A stretch of DNA of 64,000 nt from Geothrix sp. PMB-07 (GCF_030758935.1 NZ_CP132333.1:2852992-2916991); one strand, 5' to 3'. Counted from the stretch's first letter, positions 16,595 through 25,527 are shown. Notes: generated by a model from the letters alone, not told the origin. Numbers and translations are program-made.

Positions 16595-18154
16595 ATGACC
16601 CACCGTCATATCAACCCCTGGGTCATCGCGCTCACGGTGATGATCGCGACCTTCATGGAGGTCCTCGACACCAGCGTGGCCAATGTGGCCCTGCCCCACA
16701 TCGCGGGCCACCTCTCGGCCACGGTGGAGGAGACCACCTGGGTGCTCACCTCGTATCTGGTGGCCAATGCCGTGGTGCTGCCTCTGGGCGGCTACTTCTC
16801 CAGCCTCATGGGCCGGAAGCGGTTCTACCTCACCTGCGTGACCATCTTCACGGTGGCTTCGTTCCTCTGCGGCATCGCGCCCAGCTTGGGCTGGCTGATC
16901 TTCTTCCGCGTGCTCCAGGGCCTCGGTGGCGGCGGCCTCCAACCCATCTCGCAGGCCATCCTGGTGGAGACCTTCCCCGCGGCCAAGCGCGGTGCCGCCA
17001 TGGCCGTCTACGGCATGGGCGTGGTGCTGGCCCCCATCATCGGCCCCGTGCTGGGCGGTTGGATCACGGACAACTTCAGCTGGAATTGGATCTTCCTCAT
17101 CAACATCCCCGTGGGCTTCCTGTCCTTCTCCCTCACCAGCGCGCTGGTGCAGGATCCGCCCACCTTCCACCGCATCTCCCTCAAGGAGGGCGCCCGTTTC
17201 GACTACCTGGGCATCGGCGTCATCACCCTGGGCCTGGCGGCCCTGGAGATCGTGCTCGACGAAGGCCAACGCAAGGACTGGTTCAGCTCGAACTTCATCG
17301 TCTTCTTCGCCGTGGTGGCCGTGCTGGCCCTGGGCTATGCCATCTACCACGAACTCCAGAAGAGCCGTCCCATCGTCGACCTTCGCCTCTTGAAGGACCG
17401 CACCTTCGCGGTGGCCATTCTCATGCTCTTCGTGCTGGGCTTCGTGCTTTACGGCAGTCTGGCCCTGCTGCCCATCTTTCTGCAGACCCTGCTGGGCTAC
17501 ACGGCCCTGCTCAGCGGCTGGGTGCTGAGCCCAGGCGGCCTGGCCATCATGTTCATGATGCCGGTGGTGGCCATGCTGCTGAAAAAGACCGACACCCGCT
17601 GGCTCATCGGCGTGGGCTTCTTCTTCTGCGGCCTGGGGCTGATACAGATGGCCGGCTTCAACCTGCAGGTGGATTTCCAGACGGCCATGTGGTCCCGCGT
17701 GGTGCAGAGTCTGGGCTTCGCCTTCCTGTTCATTCCCATCAACGTGTCCGCCTTCCAGCACATTCCCCACGAGAAGACGGCCTACGCCGCGGGCCTCATG
17801 AACCTGGTGCGCAACATCGGCGGCAGCACGGGCATCGCCCTCGCCACCACCATGCTGGCCCGGCGTTCCCAGTTCCATCAGGCCAATCTGGTGGGGCACC
17901 TCACCCCGGGAGATCCGGCCTACCAGGGCTTCCTGGACCGGGCCACCCAGCTGGGCGTGGTGCGCGGAGGCCTGTCGCCCACGGATGCGGGCCACCTGGC
18001 CCAGGGCGCGGCCTACGGCACCGTGGTGAAGCAATCCAGCATGATGGCCTTCGCGGATACCTTCTGGTTCATGGGCGTGCTCTGCTTCACCCTCTTCCCC
18101 CTGATCTTCCTCATGCGGAAGAGCCGCGCCACCGGACCCATCGCCATCGATTAG
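16595..18154 (+). CDS. DHA2-family (EmrB/QacA-type) MFS multidrug transporter
   Basis: A 519-residue proton-driven exporter with 14 predicted membrane helices. Near the N-terminus it has FMEVLDTSVANVALPHIAG (motif D1 of the DHA2 group) and later GRKRFYL (motif A) and GPVLGGWITD (motif C). With the HlyD-type adaptor and TolC-type protein encoded just upstream it completes a tripartite pump across both membranes. Substrates are unknown; EmrB relatives export hydrophobic drugs and uncouplers. Confidence 0.94.
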   Translation: MTHRHINPWVIALTVMIATFMEVLDTSVANVALPHIAGHLSATVEETTWVLTSYLVANAVVLPLGGYFSSLMGRKRFYLTCVTIFTVASFLCGIAPSLGWLIFFRVLQGLGGGGLQPISQAILVETFPAAKRGAAMAVYGMGVVLAPIIGPVLGGWITDNFSWNWIFLINIPVGFLSFSLTSALVQDPPTFHRISLKEGARFDYLGIGVITLGLAALEIVLDEGQRKDWFSSNFIVFFAVVAVLALGYAIYHELQKSRPIVDLRLLKDRTFAVAILMLFVLGFVLYGSLALLPIFLQTLLGYTALLSGWVLSPGGLAIMFMMPVVAMLLKKTDTRWLIGVGFFFCGLGLIQMAGFNLQVDFQTAMWSRVVQSLGFAFLFIPINVSAFQHIPHEKTAYAAGLMNLVRNIGGSTGIALATTMLARRSQFHQANLVGHLTPGDPAYQGFLDRATQLGVVRGGLSPTDAGHLAQGAAYGTVVKQSSMMAFADTFWFMGVLCFTLFPLIFLMRKSRATGPIAID

Positions 18155-18307
18155 GGCCAAGCACCGGGTCTCAGAAACCGAGTGGACCATCGGTAAAAGT
18201 CACAAAGTGGATCTTATCTTTGGAGCCCCGGCGGCCGAAGATGGGGGTATTCGGGGTGCCCACCCCCCTGGCAGCGCCTCACCCCACCCCTGAAAGCGAC
18301 CTCCCCG

Positions 18308-18688
18308 ATGCCTCGCATGTCCATTCTCGCTGTCGCATTGCTGCTGGCTCTGCCCGTAGGTGCCCAAACCCTCGCCACCACGGGGCTGCCATCCAGCGCG
18401 CCAGTTCCGGAGCCCTTTCCACAACAGAATCTGGTTCGGCTTGAATGGCGGGACTTTCGTCCCTTTCTGGCAGGGGAGACATCTCCTTCGGCTGAGCCCT
18501 CCCTTCGTTTCTCCAATCGCTTGGTCTACAAGGGCATTGAATGGCGCCTGGATACCTGCGCCTTCCTCAGCAACGAAGTCCCCGAGAACATTCATGGCCT
18601 CCGAATCACGCACCGAGCGGGAAACCCTGTTCCGGATGCCATCGGGAAGGACTTGCGCCTGTTCATTGGCACCGGCATCTCCTTTTAA
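18308..18688 (+). CDS. Small exported protein of unknown function
   Basis: A 126-residue protein with a clean signal peptide (about 1-20, ending LPVGAQ). An alternative start three codons downstream is possible. The rest has alternating hydrophobic/polar residues (LRFSNRLVYKGIEWRLDTCAF) and a C-terminal LRLFIGTGISF ending in phenylalanine, the pattern seen at the last strand of outer-membrane beta-barrels. It may be a very small barrel or the remnant of a larger one. No family recognised. A strong terminator follows. Confidence 0.6.
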   Translation: MPRMSILAVALLLALPVGAQTLATTGLPSSAPVPEPFPQQNLVRLEWRDFRPFLAGETSPSAEPSLRFSNRLVYKGIEWRLDTCAFLSNEVPENIHGLRITHRAGNPVPDAIGKDLRLFIGTGISF

Positions 18689-18701
18689 CGAAGGCACTAC
18701 C

Positions 18702-18737
18702 AAAGAAAGGCGCCTCCCAAGCGAGGCGCCTTTCTTT
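18702..18737. terminator. Bidirectional rho-independent terminator
   Basis: A perfect 15-bp stem, AAAGAAAGGCGCCTC paired with GAGGCGCCTTTCTTT, closes a six-base loop and lies between two convergent genes. The stem ends give U-rich tails on both strands. Confidence 0.9.
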
Positions 18738-18756
18738 GATGCTGCTTGCTCAAAAA

Positions 18757-19281
18757 CTACTGCGCTGCGGGCTCGTCCACGAAGTCTTCGTCGGAGAGAC
18801 CCGTTTCGGGGCGCAGCTTGTACAGTTCCGCCTGGACCAGCTGCTGGTGCTCCAACTCCTCGTCGCGCAGATCCTCGAAGAGGGCGCGGACTTCGGGGTC
18901 CTTCAGTGTGGCCAGGGAGGACACGAAGAAGGCGTGGGCCTTCAGCTCAGAGGCCAGGGCGGCTTCCATGGCCTTGCGCGGGCTCATGAAGGCGCGGGCA
19001 GCATCGTAGTCCGGCGCCTCCACATCGAAGATCATGGCGCGGGTGACGGTGCGGGGTGCGTCTCCAAAGCGGTGGACGCGGCGGGCCGTCAGCTCGCGGG
19101 CGTGCTTGGCCTCGTTCTCCACCATGTAGCGGAAGAACCTGGCGGCCTCTGGCGTGCGGTGCTGCTCCATCTGCGCGGCGAATTCCTCGTAGCGCTCCTG
19201 GGCCTCATCCTCGATCAGGATGGCCAGATCGAGGGCATCCTGAAGGGAAAGGTTGGCGAAATCGATGCCGTGGATGGCCAT
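18757..19281 (-). CDS. Rubrerythrin/ferritin-like diiron protein
   Basis: A 174-residue four-helix-bundle protein. Iron-binding glutamates are placed as in rubrerythrins: ILIEDEAQERYEEFA in helix 1, MVENEAKHAREL in helix 2, ALASELKAHAFF in helix 3 and LRDEELEHQQLV in helix 4. There is no rubredoxin CxxC domain, so it belongs to the erythrin/bacterioferritin-like side of the family. It begins eight bases after korB with GGAGGT upstream, and is probably the third gene of the korAB operon, where it could scavenge peroxide or iron to protect an oxygen-sensitive iron-sulfur enzyme. Confidence 0.85.
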   Translation of the reverse strand: MAIHGIDFANLSLQDALDLAILIEDEAQERYEEFAAQMEQHRTPEAARFFRYMVENEAKHARELTARRVHRFGDAPRTVTRAMIFDVEAPDYDAARAFMSPRKAMEAALASELKAHAFFVSSLATLKDPEVRALFEDLRDEELEHQQLVQAELYKLRPETGLSDEDFVDEPAAQ

Positions 19282-19289
19282 GGGACCTC

Positions 19290-20168
19290 CTACTTTTTGA
19301 TGAAGAGGTCCAGGATGCGCTCCTTGGGGAGGGCATCCTTGGACAGCGCGGCCTGGCGTTCCTTCACCAGATCACCGTAAGTGGGCGGCGGTTCGGGGTT
19401 CCGGTAGAACACGCCCAAATGCATTTTTTCGCCGTACTGCTGAGCGAGGTCCATGGCCGCCAGGCGGTCTGCGGGGTTGTGCCCCAGGCTGGCCAGGGAT
19501 TCCTGGATGGCCTTCAACCCCTTGATCTGCTGTCCTTCCTCGCCGTAGGTGACGCAGGGGGACTGGATGTTCACAAAGGCGAAGCCGGGGTAGCGGATGG
19601 CCTCCTCGATGACAGCAGCCATGCCCGCCAGGTCCGTGGGCGAGGCCTGGGCCACGAAGCCCGCGCCGTAGGCCAGCACGTAGAGCAGCGGATTCACAGG
19701 CTCTTCCAGGCTGCCGTACTTCGACGTGCAGGTGATGCGCCCCTTCTGGGAGGTGGGCGAGAGCTGGCCCTTGGTGAGGCCATAGATCTGGTTGTCCATC
19801 ACGATGTAGGTGATGTCCATGTTGCGGCGGATGAGGTGGGCGATGTGGCCACCGCCGATGGAGAAGCCATCGCCGTCGCCGCCCGCCGCCAGCACCAGCA
19901 GGTCGGGGTTGGCCAGCTTGATGCCCTGGGCGATGGGAAGGGCGCGGCCGTGGACGCTGTTGAAGCCGTAGGCCGTGGTGTAACCGGGGATGCGGCTGGA
20001 GCAGCCGATGCCCGAGACGAAGGCGATCTCATGGGGCGGACGGCCCACGGCAGCCAGGGCGCGGTAGATGCCCTGCACCACGGAGAAGTCGCCGCATCCG
20101 GGGCACCAGATGGGCTTGAGGTCGCTCTTGTAGTCCTTCGCTTGGTATTCGCAGGTGCCGGTGCTCAT
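19290..20168 (-). CDS. korB: 2-oxoacid:ferredoxin oxidoreductase, beta subunit
   Basis: A 292-residue thiamine-diphosphate-binding subunit: CPGCGDF near the N-terminus, GIGCSSR, the ThDP/Mg motif GGDGDGFSIGGGH, and NQIYGLTKGQLSPTS. With the alpha subunit it oxidatively decarboxylates a 2-oxoacid (2-oxoglutarate most likely) to acyl-CoA and reduces ferredoxin, as in anaerobic or reductive TCA metabolism. ATG at 20168 (upstream frame adds MRST from a poor start). It follows korA by eight bases. Confidence 0.93.
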   Translation of the reverse strand: MSTGTCEYQAKDYKSDLKPIWCPGCGDFSVVQGIYRALAAVGRPPHEIAFVSGIGCSSRIPGYTTAYGFNSVHGRALPIAQGIKLANPDLLVLAAGGDGDGFSIGGGHIAHLIRRNMDITYIVMDNQIYGLTKGQLSPTSQKGRITCTSKYGSLEEPVNPLLYVLAYGAGFVAQASPTDLAGMAAVIEEAIRYPGFAFVNIQSPCVTYGEEGQQIKGLKAIQESLASLGHNPADRLAAMDLAQQYGEKMHLGVFYRNPEPPPTYGDLVKERQAALSKDALPKERILDLFIKK

Positions 20169-20176
20169 GGTCGACC

Positions 20177-21967
20177 TCACTCCTGGGGCTGAAGGTTGCC
20201 CTCGTGGCTGCGCTGCAGCTCTGCGAGGAGATTCTGGAGGGCGGCGACGATCTCGCCGGGCAGGAAGGGATTGGCGCCGCTGCGGGCCAGGGGCTTCACG
20301 CCCTTGGGCAGGTCGATGTGCATGCGGAGCAGCTTGAAGGTCTGCGCCAGGTGCGTCTGCTCGATGACCAGGCCCTTCTGGACCGAGTGGAAGAACTCGT
20401 TGTAGACGCCTTCAGCCACCGGATAGAGCAGGTAGGGCACCAGCAACTTGACGTTGAGCCCCTTGGCCTGGGCCATGGCGAGGGCCTCGCGGCAGATGCC
20501 CGCGACGCTGCCCCAGGCCACCATGGCGATGGGCGCATCAGGGTTGCCCAACACCTCGAAAAGGTCGCGGCGGTCCTTCAGCGGATCGAATTTCCGGGTG
20601 CGCTTGTCGTTCATGCGCTGGTGGACGGAGCCGCTGTTGGTGGGCGCGCCGGATTCAACATGCTCGATGCCCGAAGCCAGGTAGGTGCCGCCCAGCATGC
20701 CCGGATGGCTGATGGGGCTGATGTTGTTCTCGGTCTGCTTGAAGCGCTTGTAGTCCTGCAGATCGGTGGCCGTGGGGCGCTGGCGGTCGATGATCTTGAA
20801 CTGGCTGGTGTCGATGGGATCAAGCGTTTCCTTGCGAGCGGCGATCTCCTGATCGGACAGCACGATCACCGGCGTCTGGTAGTACTCGGCGATGTTGAAG
20901 GCTTCGACCGTGATGCGGAAGATGTCGGCCACCGAGGTGGGCGCCAGCACCGGGCGAATCACGTCGCCGTGCGCGGAGAAGGCCGCGGCGAAGAGATCGG
21001 ACTGTTCGGTCTTGGTGGGGAGGCCCGTGGAGGGACCGCCGCGCTGCACATCCACGATGACCAGGGGCAGTTCAGCGATGCTGGCCAGGCCCATCATCTC
21101 GGACTTCAGGGAGAGGCCGGGGCCGCTGGTGGCGGTCATGGATTTCTTGCCGGCGAAAGATGCGCCGACGGCCGCGCCAATGCCCGCGATCTCATCTTCG
21201 GCCTGCAGCACCGCGCCGCCGTACTTCCAGACCTGATCCGTGAAGAACTGCATGATCTCGGTGGAGGGCGTGATGGGGTAGCCGCCGAAGAACTGGCACC
21301 CGGCGAAGATGGCGGCTGCGGCGCACATGTCGTTGCCATCGGTGATCAGCTTCACCTGGCCCTTGGTCTCCGAGGGTTCCACCGCCATGCTCACCTTGAG
21401 CGGGTGTTCCATCGCGAAGGCCCGGCCCGCGTCGAAGGCGCGCTGGTTGGCTTCCACCAGCTCCTCACCTTTCTTGGCCAGTTTCTTCCGGATGCCCTTC
21501 ATCACCGCCACGGCCCCGATACCGAACCAGCCGGCGATGAGGCCCAGCACCACCGTGTTCTTGGCGCGCTCGGTGCCCGCCGTTTCCTTGGCCATGGCGG
21601 CGATGGGCACCGCGATGACCTGCAGGGGCGTCACGCCCACGAGGGGAATCTGCTCCACCGGGATGTTGGTGGCGGCCTCGTAGATCACCACGGTGTTGCC
21701 GCTGACGGGCAGCTCGGCGCCGAACTTGAGGAAGTCCTCCCAGTTCAGGGCCACGGCCACATCCAGGTTGCCGCCGGGGTTGAGGATCGGCGAGGTGCTG
21801 ATGCGCACGCGGCAGGAGGATTCACCGCCGCGGATCTGCGAGCCGAAGCTCTTGGTCATGACGCCGTGATACCCCTCGGCGGCAGCGGCCTGGAGCAGCG
21901 AGTCACCGGCGGAAACGATGCCGTCTCCTCCTGAACCTGCCATTCCAAAGACGAGATCCTTGCGCAT
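20177..21967 (-). CDS. korA: 2-oxoacid:ferredoxin oxidoreductase, fused gamma-alpha subunit
   Basis: A 596-residue fusion. Residues about 1-190 are the gamma domain (GSGGDGIVSAGDSLLQAA at the N-terminus); from about 205 follow the pyrimidine-binding alpha domains with PITPSTEIM, an EDEIAGIGAAVGASFAGKK segment and TSGPGLSLKSEMMG, then the C-terminal domain II. This two-subunit arrangement without a ferredoxin-like delta subunit is typical of KorAB-type 2-oxoglutarate:ferredoxin oxidoreductases. GGAGGT lies six bases before the ATG. The 250-bp region upstream (21968-22217) holds no gene and should contain the operon promoter. Confidence 0.93.
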   Translation of the reverse strand: MRKDLVFGMAGSGGDGIVSAGDSLLQAAAAEGYHGVMTKSFGSQIRGGESSCRVRISTSPILNPGGNLDVAVALNWEDFLKFGAELPVSGNTVVIYEAATNIPVEQIPLVGVTPLQVIAVPIAAMAKETAGTERAKNTVVLGLIAGWFGIGAVAVMKGIRKKLAKKGEELVEANQRAFDAGRAFAMEHPLKVSMAVEPSETKGQVKLITDGNDMCAAAAIFAGCQFFGGYPITPSTEIMQFFTDQVWKYGGAVLQAEDEIAGIGAAVGASFAGKKSMTATSGPGLSLKSEMMGLASIAELPLVIVDVQRGGPSTGLPTKTEQSDLFAAAFSAHGDVIRPVLAPTSVADIFRITVEAFNIAEYYQTPVIVLSDQEIAARKETLDPIDTSQFKIIDRQRPTATDLQDYKRFKQTENNISPISHPGMLGGTYLASGIEHVESGAPTNSGSVHQRMNDKRTRKFDPLKDRRDLFEVLGNPDAPIAMVAWGSVAGICREALAMAQAKGLNVKLLVPYLLYPVAEGVYNEFFHSVQKGLVIEQTHLAQTFKLLRMHIDLPKGVKPLARSGANPFLPGEIVAALQNLLAELQRSHEGNLQPQE

Positions 21968-22217
21968 GAGGCACCTCCGGAAGGGAGTGGATGAGGGGCG
22001 GCCGGACTGCGACTCAGCCCGATCTCCCGCACACGGGACCGCACACAGAAACAGGTCGTGGCGATCTGTTTACCCTAGCCGACCCGAAGGTTGGCATTCA
22101 TCACACTTTGCCCAGTGCAGGCCCGTGCGAGTGGGCTCTGGGCGTGCATCTGCCGCTTTCTTGCCATGCCCTGGCTGGGCTTTCGATGAAGCCCCCTTCC
22201 ATGGCATTCAGATCAAA

Positions 22218-23156
22218 TCAGCCCAGCTGAGCCAAGTCCTCTGGCGTGCCGAAGCTGAGTGCCGTCACCTCGAGGCCCCGCTCCTTGGCCTGCCGCTTCA
22301 CAAGGCCCGCCAGCACCTTGCCGGGGCCCAACTCCAGGAAGGTGGTGACCCCTTCGTCCAGCAGCAGATCCAAAGTGGCCTGCCAGCGGACCGCGCCGGG
22401 GATCTGCCTTACCAGGCCATCGCGCAGGGCCTCGGGATCAGAAACAGCCTGGGCGTCCACGTTGTTCACCAGGGGACAGATGGGGGCACGGAAGGCCAGC
22501 TCGCGCAGGATCGGTTCCATGTGCGTCTTGGCGGGTTCCATGAGGGGCGAATGGAAGGGGGCGCTCACAGGCAGCTTCAGGGCCTTGCGGCCGCCGCGCG
22601 TCTTGGCCGCTTCCAGCGCGGCCTCCACGGCCTCGGTGTGGCCCGCAATGACAATCTGGCCAGGGCCGTTGAAGTTGGCGGGGACGACGATCCTGCCCGT
22701 GCTCGCAGCCGCTTCCGCGCAGCTGGCTTCCACATCGGCCAGGCTCATGCCCAGCAGAGCGGCCATGGCGCCCACCCCCACGGGCACGGCCACCTGCATG
22801 GCCCGGCCGCGCTCGCGCACGGTGCGCACCGCATCGGTAAAGTCGAGAACACCCAGGGCCACCAGGGCGCTGTACTCACCGAGGGAATGCCCCGCGGCGA
22901 AGTCGGGCTTGGGCAGGCGCTGCGCATAGGCCCGCACCACCATGAGGCTGTGGGTGAGGATGGCGGGCTGGGTGTGCTCAGTCAGCTTGAGGGTCTCTTC
23001 GGGCCCCTCGGCCATGAGCTGCGAGAGGGAGAAGCCCAGCGCCGCGTCGGCCTCCTTGAGCACCACCTGGGCCGCAGGCTCAGCCTGCGCCAGCGCCACC
23101 CCCATGCCCACCGCCTGCGAACCCTGACCCGGGAATAGCCACGCCACTTTGCTCAT
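22218..23156 (-). CDS. fabD: Malonyl-CoA:ACP transacylase
   Basis: A 312-residue enzyme of fatty-acid synthesis that moves the malonyl group from CoA to ACP. It carries FPGQGSQ at the N-terminus, the nucleophile motif GHSLGE, and the catalytic histidine in APFHSPLM. It is the last gene of the yceD-rpmF-plsX group, but a palindromic element, and not fabH as in many bacteria, lies between plsX and fabD. Confidence 0.95.
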   Translation of the reverse strand: MSKVAWLFPGQGSQAVGMGVALAQAEPAAQVVLKEADAALGFSLSQLMAEGPEETLKLTEHTQPAILTHSLMVVRAYAQRLPKPDFAAGHSLGEYSALVALGVLDFTDAVRTVRERGRAMQVAVPVGVGAMAALLGMSLADVEASCAEAAASTGRIVVPANFNGPGQIVIAGHTEAVEAALEAAKTRGGRKALKLPVSAPFHSPLMEPAKTHMEPILRELAFRAPICPLVNNVDAQAVSDPEALRDGLVRQIPGAVRWQATLDLLLDEGVTTFLELGPGKVLAGLVKRQAKERGLEVTALSFGTPEDLAQLG

Positions 23157-23174
23157 AAACACCTCAAAAAAGGT

Positions 23175-23242
23175 AGCCACAGATGAACACGGATGAACTC
23201 AGATCAAACCGCATCCGTGTTCATCCGTGTTCATCCGTGGCT
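23175..23242. repeat. Palindromic intergenic element (CACGGATGAAC/GTTCATCCGTG words)
   Basis: Two 30-base arms, from AGCCACAGATGAACACGG to TCATCCGTGTTCATCCG followed by TGGCT, are nearly complementary and each consists of repeats of an about 11-base word (GAACACGGAT). The 8-base centre is unpaired. It separates plsX from fabD inside what is normally one operon. Related in design to the elements at 10655, 16480 and 32085. Confidence 0.8.
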
Positions 23243-23247
23243 GAAAA

Positions 23248-24282
23248 TCAATCTTGCGGGAGCAGCAGCGCCACTCGCTCCTGGATGCGCTCGTTCAGCC
23301 GGTGTTCGGCGGCCCGCAAGGCAGCGCGGATGGCGTTGCGAACGGCTTTGGCATCGCTGCGGCCGTGGCCGATGATGCTCACCCCCTTGACGCCCAGCAG
23401 GGGTGCCCCGCCGTACTCTGCGTAGTCGAGCTTCTTCTTGAAGCGCTTCATGGCTGGCTTGGCGAGCAGGCCGGCAAACTTGGTGATGGCGCTTTCCATG
23501 AAGCTGTCGCGCAGGCCGGAGAGGATGCCCTCCGCCAGCGCTTCGCTGGATTTGAGCACCACGTTGCCCACGAAGCCGTCGCAGGCGATGACGTCGAAGT
23601 TACCGTTCCAGATGTCCCGGCCTTCGGCATTGCCCTCGAAGCGGATTTCCAGCTGGCGGAGCATGGCCGATGCTTCCTTGGTCACGTCCGTGCCTTTACC
23701 GTCCTCTTCGCCCACACTGAGGATGCCGACGCGGGGCCGTTCGAGGCCCAGCACCTGCTCGGCGTAGACGGAGCCCATGACCGCGAACTGGGCGATGTGC
23801 TCGGCCCGGCAATCCACGTTGGCACCCACATCCAGCAGGACGGTGGGGCGGCCCTTCATGTTGGGCAGCACACTGGCAAGGGCCGGACGATCTACGCCAT
23901 CCAGCTTGCCGATGACCAGGCTCGAGGCCACCATGGCGGCCCCCGTGTGCCCCATGGACACCACGCCGTGGGCCTGCCCCTCTCGCACGAGCTGGGCGGC
24001 GACGCGGATGGAACTGTCCTTCTTTTCCTTCAGGATGCTGGTGGCCTTGTCCTCCATGACCACGGTCTGCGAGGCATGCACCACGCCAGCCCGGGCCAGC
24101 AGCCCGGCCGTAAAGCCATATTTGGTCAGCAGGGGCGAAATGACCGCCTCGTCGCCCACCAGGTACAGGTAGAGCCCGGGCCAGGCCTCAAGGGCCTCCC
24201 GGGCACCCTGCAAGGTGGCATGGGGGGCATGGTCGCCCCCCATGACATCCAGTGCGATGTGATGGTGGATATCCACCCTCAA
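23248..24282 (-). CDS. plsX: Phosphate acyltransferase of phospholipid synthesis
   Basis: A 344-residue PlsX, which converts acyl-ACP and phosphate into acyl-phosphate for PlsY. It has ALDVMGGDHAP at the N-terminus, SMGHTGAAM in the middle and FDVIACDGFVGNVVLKS in the C-terminal half. No ATG lies at the N-terminus: the start is TTG at 24282 or GTG at 24276, both right behind the rpmF stop. The order yceD-rpmF-plsX is the standard bacterial arrangement. Confidence 0.94.
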   Translation of the reverse strand: MRVDIHHHIALDVMGGDHAPHATLQGAREALEAWPGLYLYLVGDEAVISPLLTKYGFTAGLLARAGVVHASQTVVMEDKATSILKEKKDSSIRVAAQLVREGQAHGVVSMGHTGAAMVASSLVIGKLDGVDRPALASVLPNMKGRPTVLLDVGANVDCRAEHIAQFAVMGSVYAEQVLGLERPRVGILSVGEEDGKGTDVTKEASAMLRQLEIRFEGNAEGRDIWNGNFDVIACDGFVGNVVLKSSEALAEGILSGLRDSFMESAITKFAGLLAKPAMKRFKKKLDYAEYGGAPLLGVKGVSIIGHGRSDAKAVRNAIRAALRAAEHRLNERIQERVALLLPQD

Positions 24283-24287
24283 AGGCC

Positions 24288-24473
24288 CTAGGCGGTCGCG
24301 GAAACGCGGACGGCCAGCTTGCCGCGGTAGAAACCGCAGCTGGGGCAGACGCGGTGCGGCAGCTTGGGGGTCTGGCAGTTGGGGCAGGTGCTGGCGCTCA
24401 TGACTTCCAGCGAATCATGGGTGCGCCGGCGGTCGCGGCGGGCCTTGGAATGGCGGCGCTTGGGATTCGGCAT
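24288..24473 (-). CDS. rpmF: Ribosomal protein bL32
   Basis: A 61-residue basic protein beginning MPNPKRRHSKARRDRRR, with the zinc-ribbon pairs CPNC and CPSC of the C+ form of L32. It belongs to the large ribosomal subunit. It lies between the yceD-like gene and plsX, its usual place. Confidence 0.96.
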   Translation of the reverse strand: MPNPKRRHSKARRDRRRTHDSLEVMSASTCPNCQTPKLPHRVCPSCGFYRGKLAVRVSATA

Positions 24474-24526
24474 GGCTTGCTCCTAGGAGTAAAAACGAAA
24501 GAACACAATGTTCCAGGTTAAAGGGT

Positions 24527-25060
24527 TCAGGATTCCGGGTCCAGCTTGATTCCTGCCAGGGCCTTGGTGAGGGCCCGATTGAGTGCCGATGGAATCTGAT
24601 CGGCTTCGGGGCGGCAGTGGCAGAGTCCCTTGTTCCAGTTCTTGCCACAGTTGGGGCAAAGCCCCTTGCAGTCCTCCGCACACAGCGGGTGCATGGGAGC
24701 CTGCAATTCAAACTGCTCGCGCACCAGCTCGGCCTCGTCGAGGCTGTCCTCGGGCAGGAATACCACGTCGAGATCCTGCGATCCCAGCGCGTGGGAGCCG
24801 CGACCCACCAGGTCAGCGTCCTTGCTGCCCAGGAACTGGCTTTCGACCAGCAGGGGACGGTCCAGGGGCGCGAGGCAGCGGCTGCAGCAGCCCTGCCAGA
24901 GGGCCTGGCCCTTCACTTCGAGGAAGATGTCGCCGTCTGAAGGCAGCACGAACACGGACCAGGCCAGGTCGCGGAGGGACACATCCCCCTCCAGTTCCAG
25001 CTTCTCAGTGGTGCCAGTCTGACGGATGCCCTCGGGGGGCAGCTTGTGGAGATCGATCAC
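24527..25060 (-). CDS. yceD: YceD/DUF177-family protein
   Basis: A 177-residue protein with the DUF177 layout: CCSRCLAPLDRPL in the middle and a C-terminal zinc-binding-like CAEDCKGLCPNCG motif followed by CHC. YceD proteins are linked to ribosome/23S rRNA accumulation and lie upstream of rpmF in most bacteria, as here. Its start overlaps the stop of the upstream pseudopilin gene by four bases (ATGA). Confidence 0.9.
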   Translation of the reverse strand: MIDLHKLPPEGIRQTGTTEKLELEGDVSLRDLAWSVFVLPSDGDIFLEVKGQALWQGCCSRCLAPLDRPLLVESQFLGSKDADLVGRGSHALGSQDLDVVFLPEDSLDEAELVREQFELQAPMHPLCAEDCKGLCPNCGKNWNKGLCHCRPEADQIPSALNRALTKALAGIKLDPES

Positions 25061-25527
25061 TTCTTGGCTCCGGCGTCCCCGGCAGGCTCACCCTTGGGGG
25101 CGGTGTTCGTGATGAAGCCGGTGGGGTTGCGCACGATCGGCCCCGCGTCATCGGGGTTGGAGGGGTCCCCTGCGCAGCGCAGCTCGTAGGTGTTGCGGGA
25201 GGAACGCCCCTCATAGGGCTGCTTGAAAGGGTCCGTGGCGGACATGCCCACCTTGATGAGGTTCTCTTTCACCAGGGGGGAATTGGCCTCGATCATGGCG
25301 TCATAGCTGCCGAAATCCGGGTAGGCGTTGTGCTTGAGGTAGTACTGGTCGAGCCCCTCGCCCACGATCTTGAGGTCGTCCTGGGCCTTGAGGTAGTTGG
25401 CCTGGGCAGAATGTTTACGATACTGGCTGAAGCCCAGGGTGGCGATCACGGCAATGATCATCATGGCCACCAGCAATTCCAGCAGCGAGAAGCCTTGGGT
25501 CTTGCGTCGGGCGGCGGTCGGGGTCAT
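25057..25527 (-). CDS. Type II secretion/type IV pilin-like major pseudopilin (GspG-like)
   Basis: A 156-residue prepilin. The leader MTPTAARRKTQG ends in glycine before the hydrophobic helix FSLLELLVAMMIIAVIATLG with glutamate at mature position 5, the signal for prepilin peptidase. The C-terminal part (YYLKHNAYPD, TDPFKQPYEG) resembles GspG, the major pseudopilin of type II secretion. The ATG at 25527 is preferred because it gives a normal leader; the frame is open further upstream to the sigma-54 activator gene. No other gsp gene adjoins it. Confidence 0.82.
   Translation of the reverse strand: MTPTAARRKTQGFSLLELLVAMMIIAVIATLGFSQYRKHSAQANYLKAQDDLKIVGEGLDQYYLKHNAYPDFGSYDAMIEANSPLVKENLIKVGMSATDPFKQPYEGRSSRNTYELRCAGDPSNPDDAGPIVRNPTGFITNTAPKGEPAGDAGAKK

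Noticed and set aside
18308-18688. Truncated pseudogene of a larger outer-membrane protein
   Set aside because: Signal peptide, stop and strong terminator are all in place and no coding remnants flank it; kept as a small gene of unknown function.
20204-21934. Very long open frame on the plus strand opposite korA (similar ones opposite the TolC-like, MFS, nuoM and nuoL genes)
   Set aside because: These arise from GC-rich codon bias; the translations are low-complexity (H, G, A, Q-rich), have no recognisable domains, and the true genes on the other strand are certain.
23175-23242. CRISPR-like repeats (GAACACGGAT words)
   Set aside because: The words form an inverted, not direct, array, there are no unique spacers and no cas genes.
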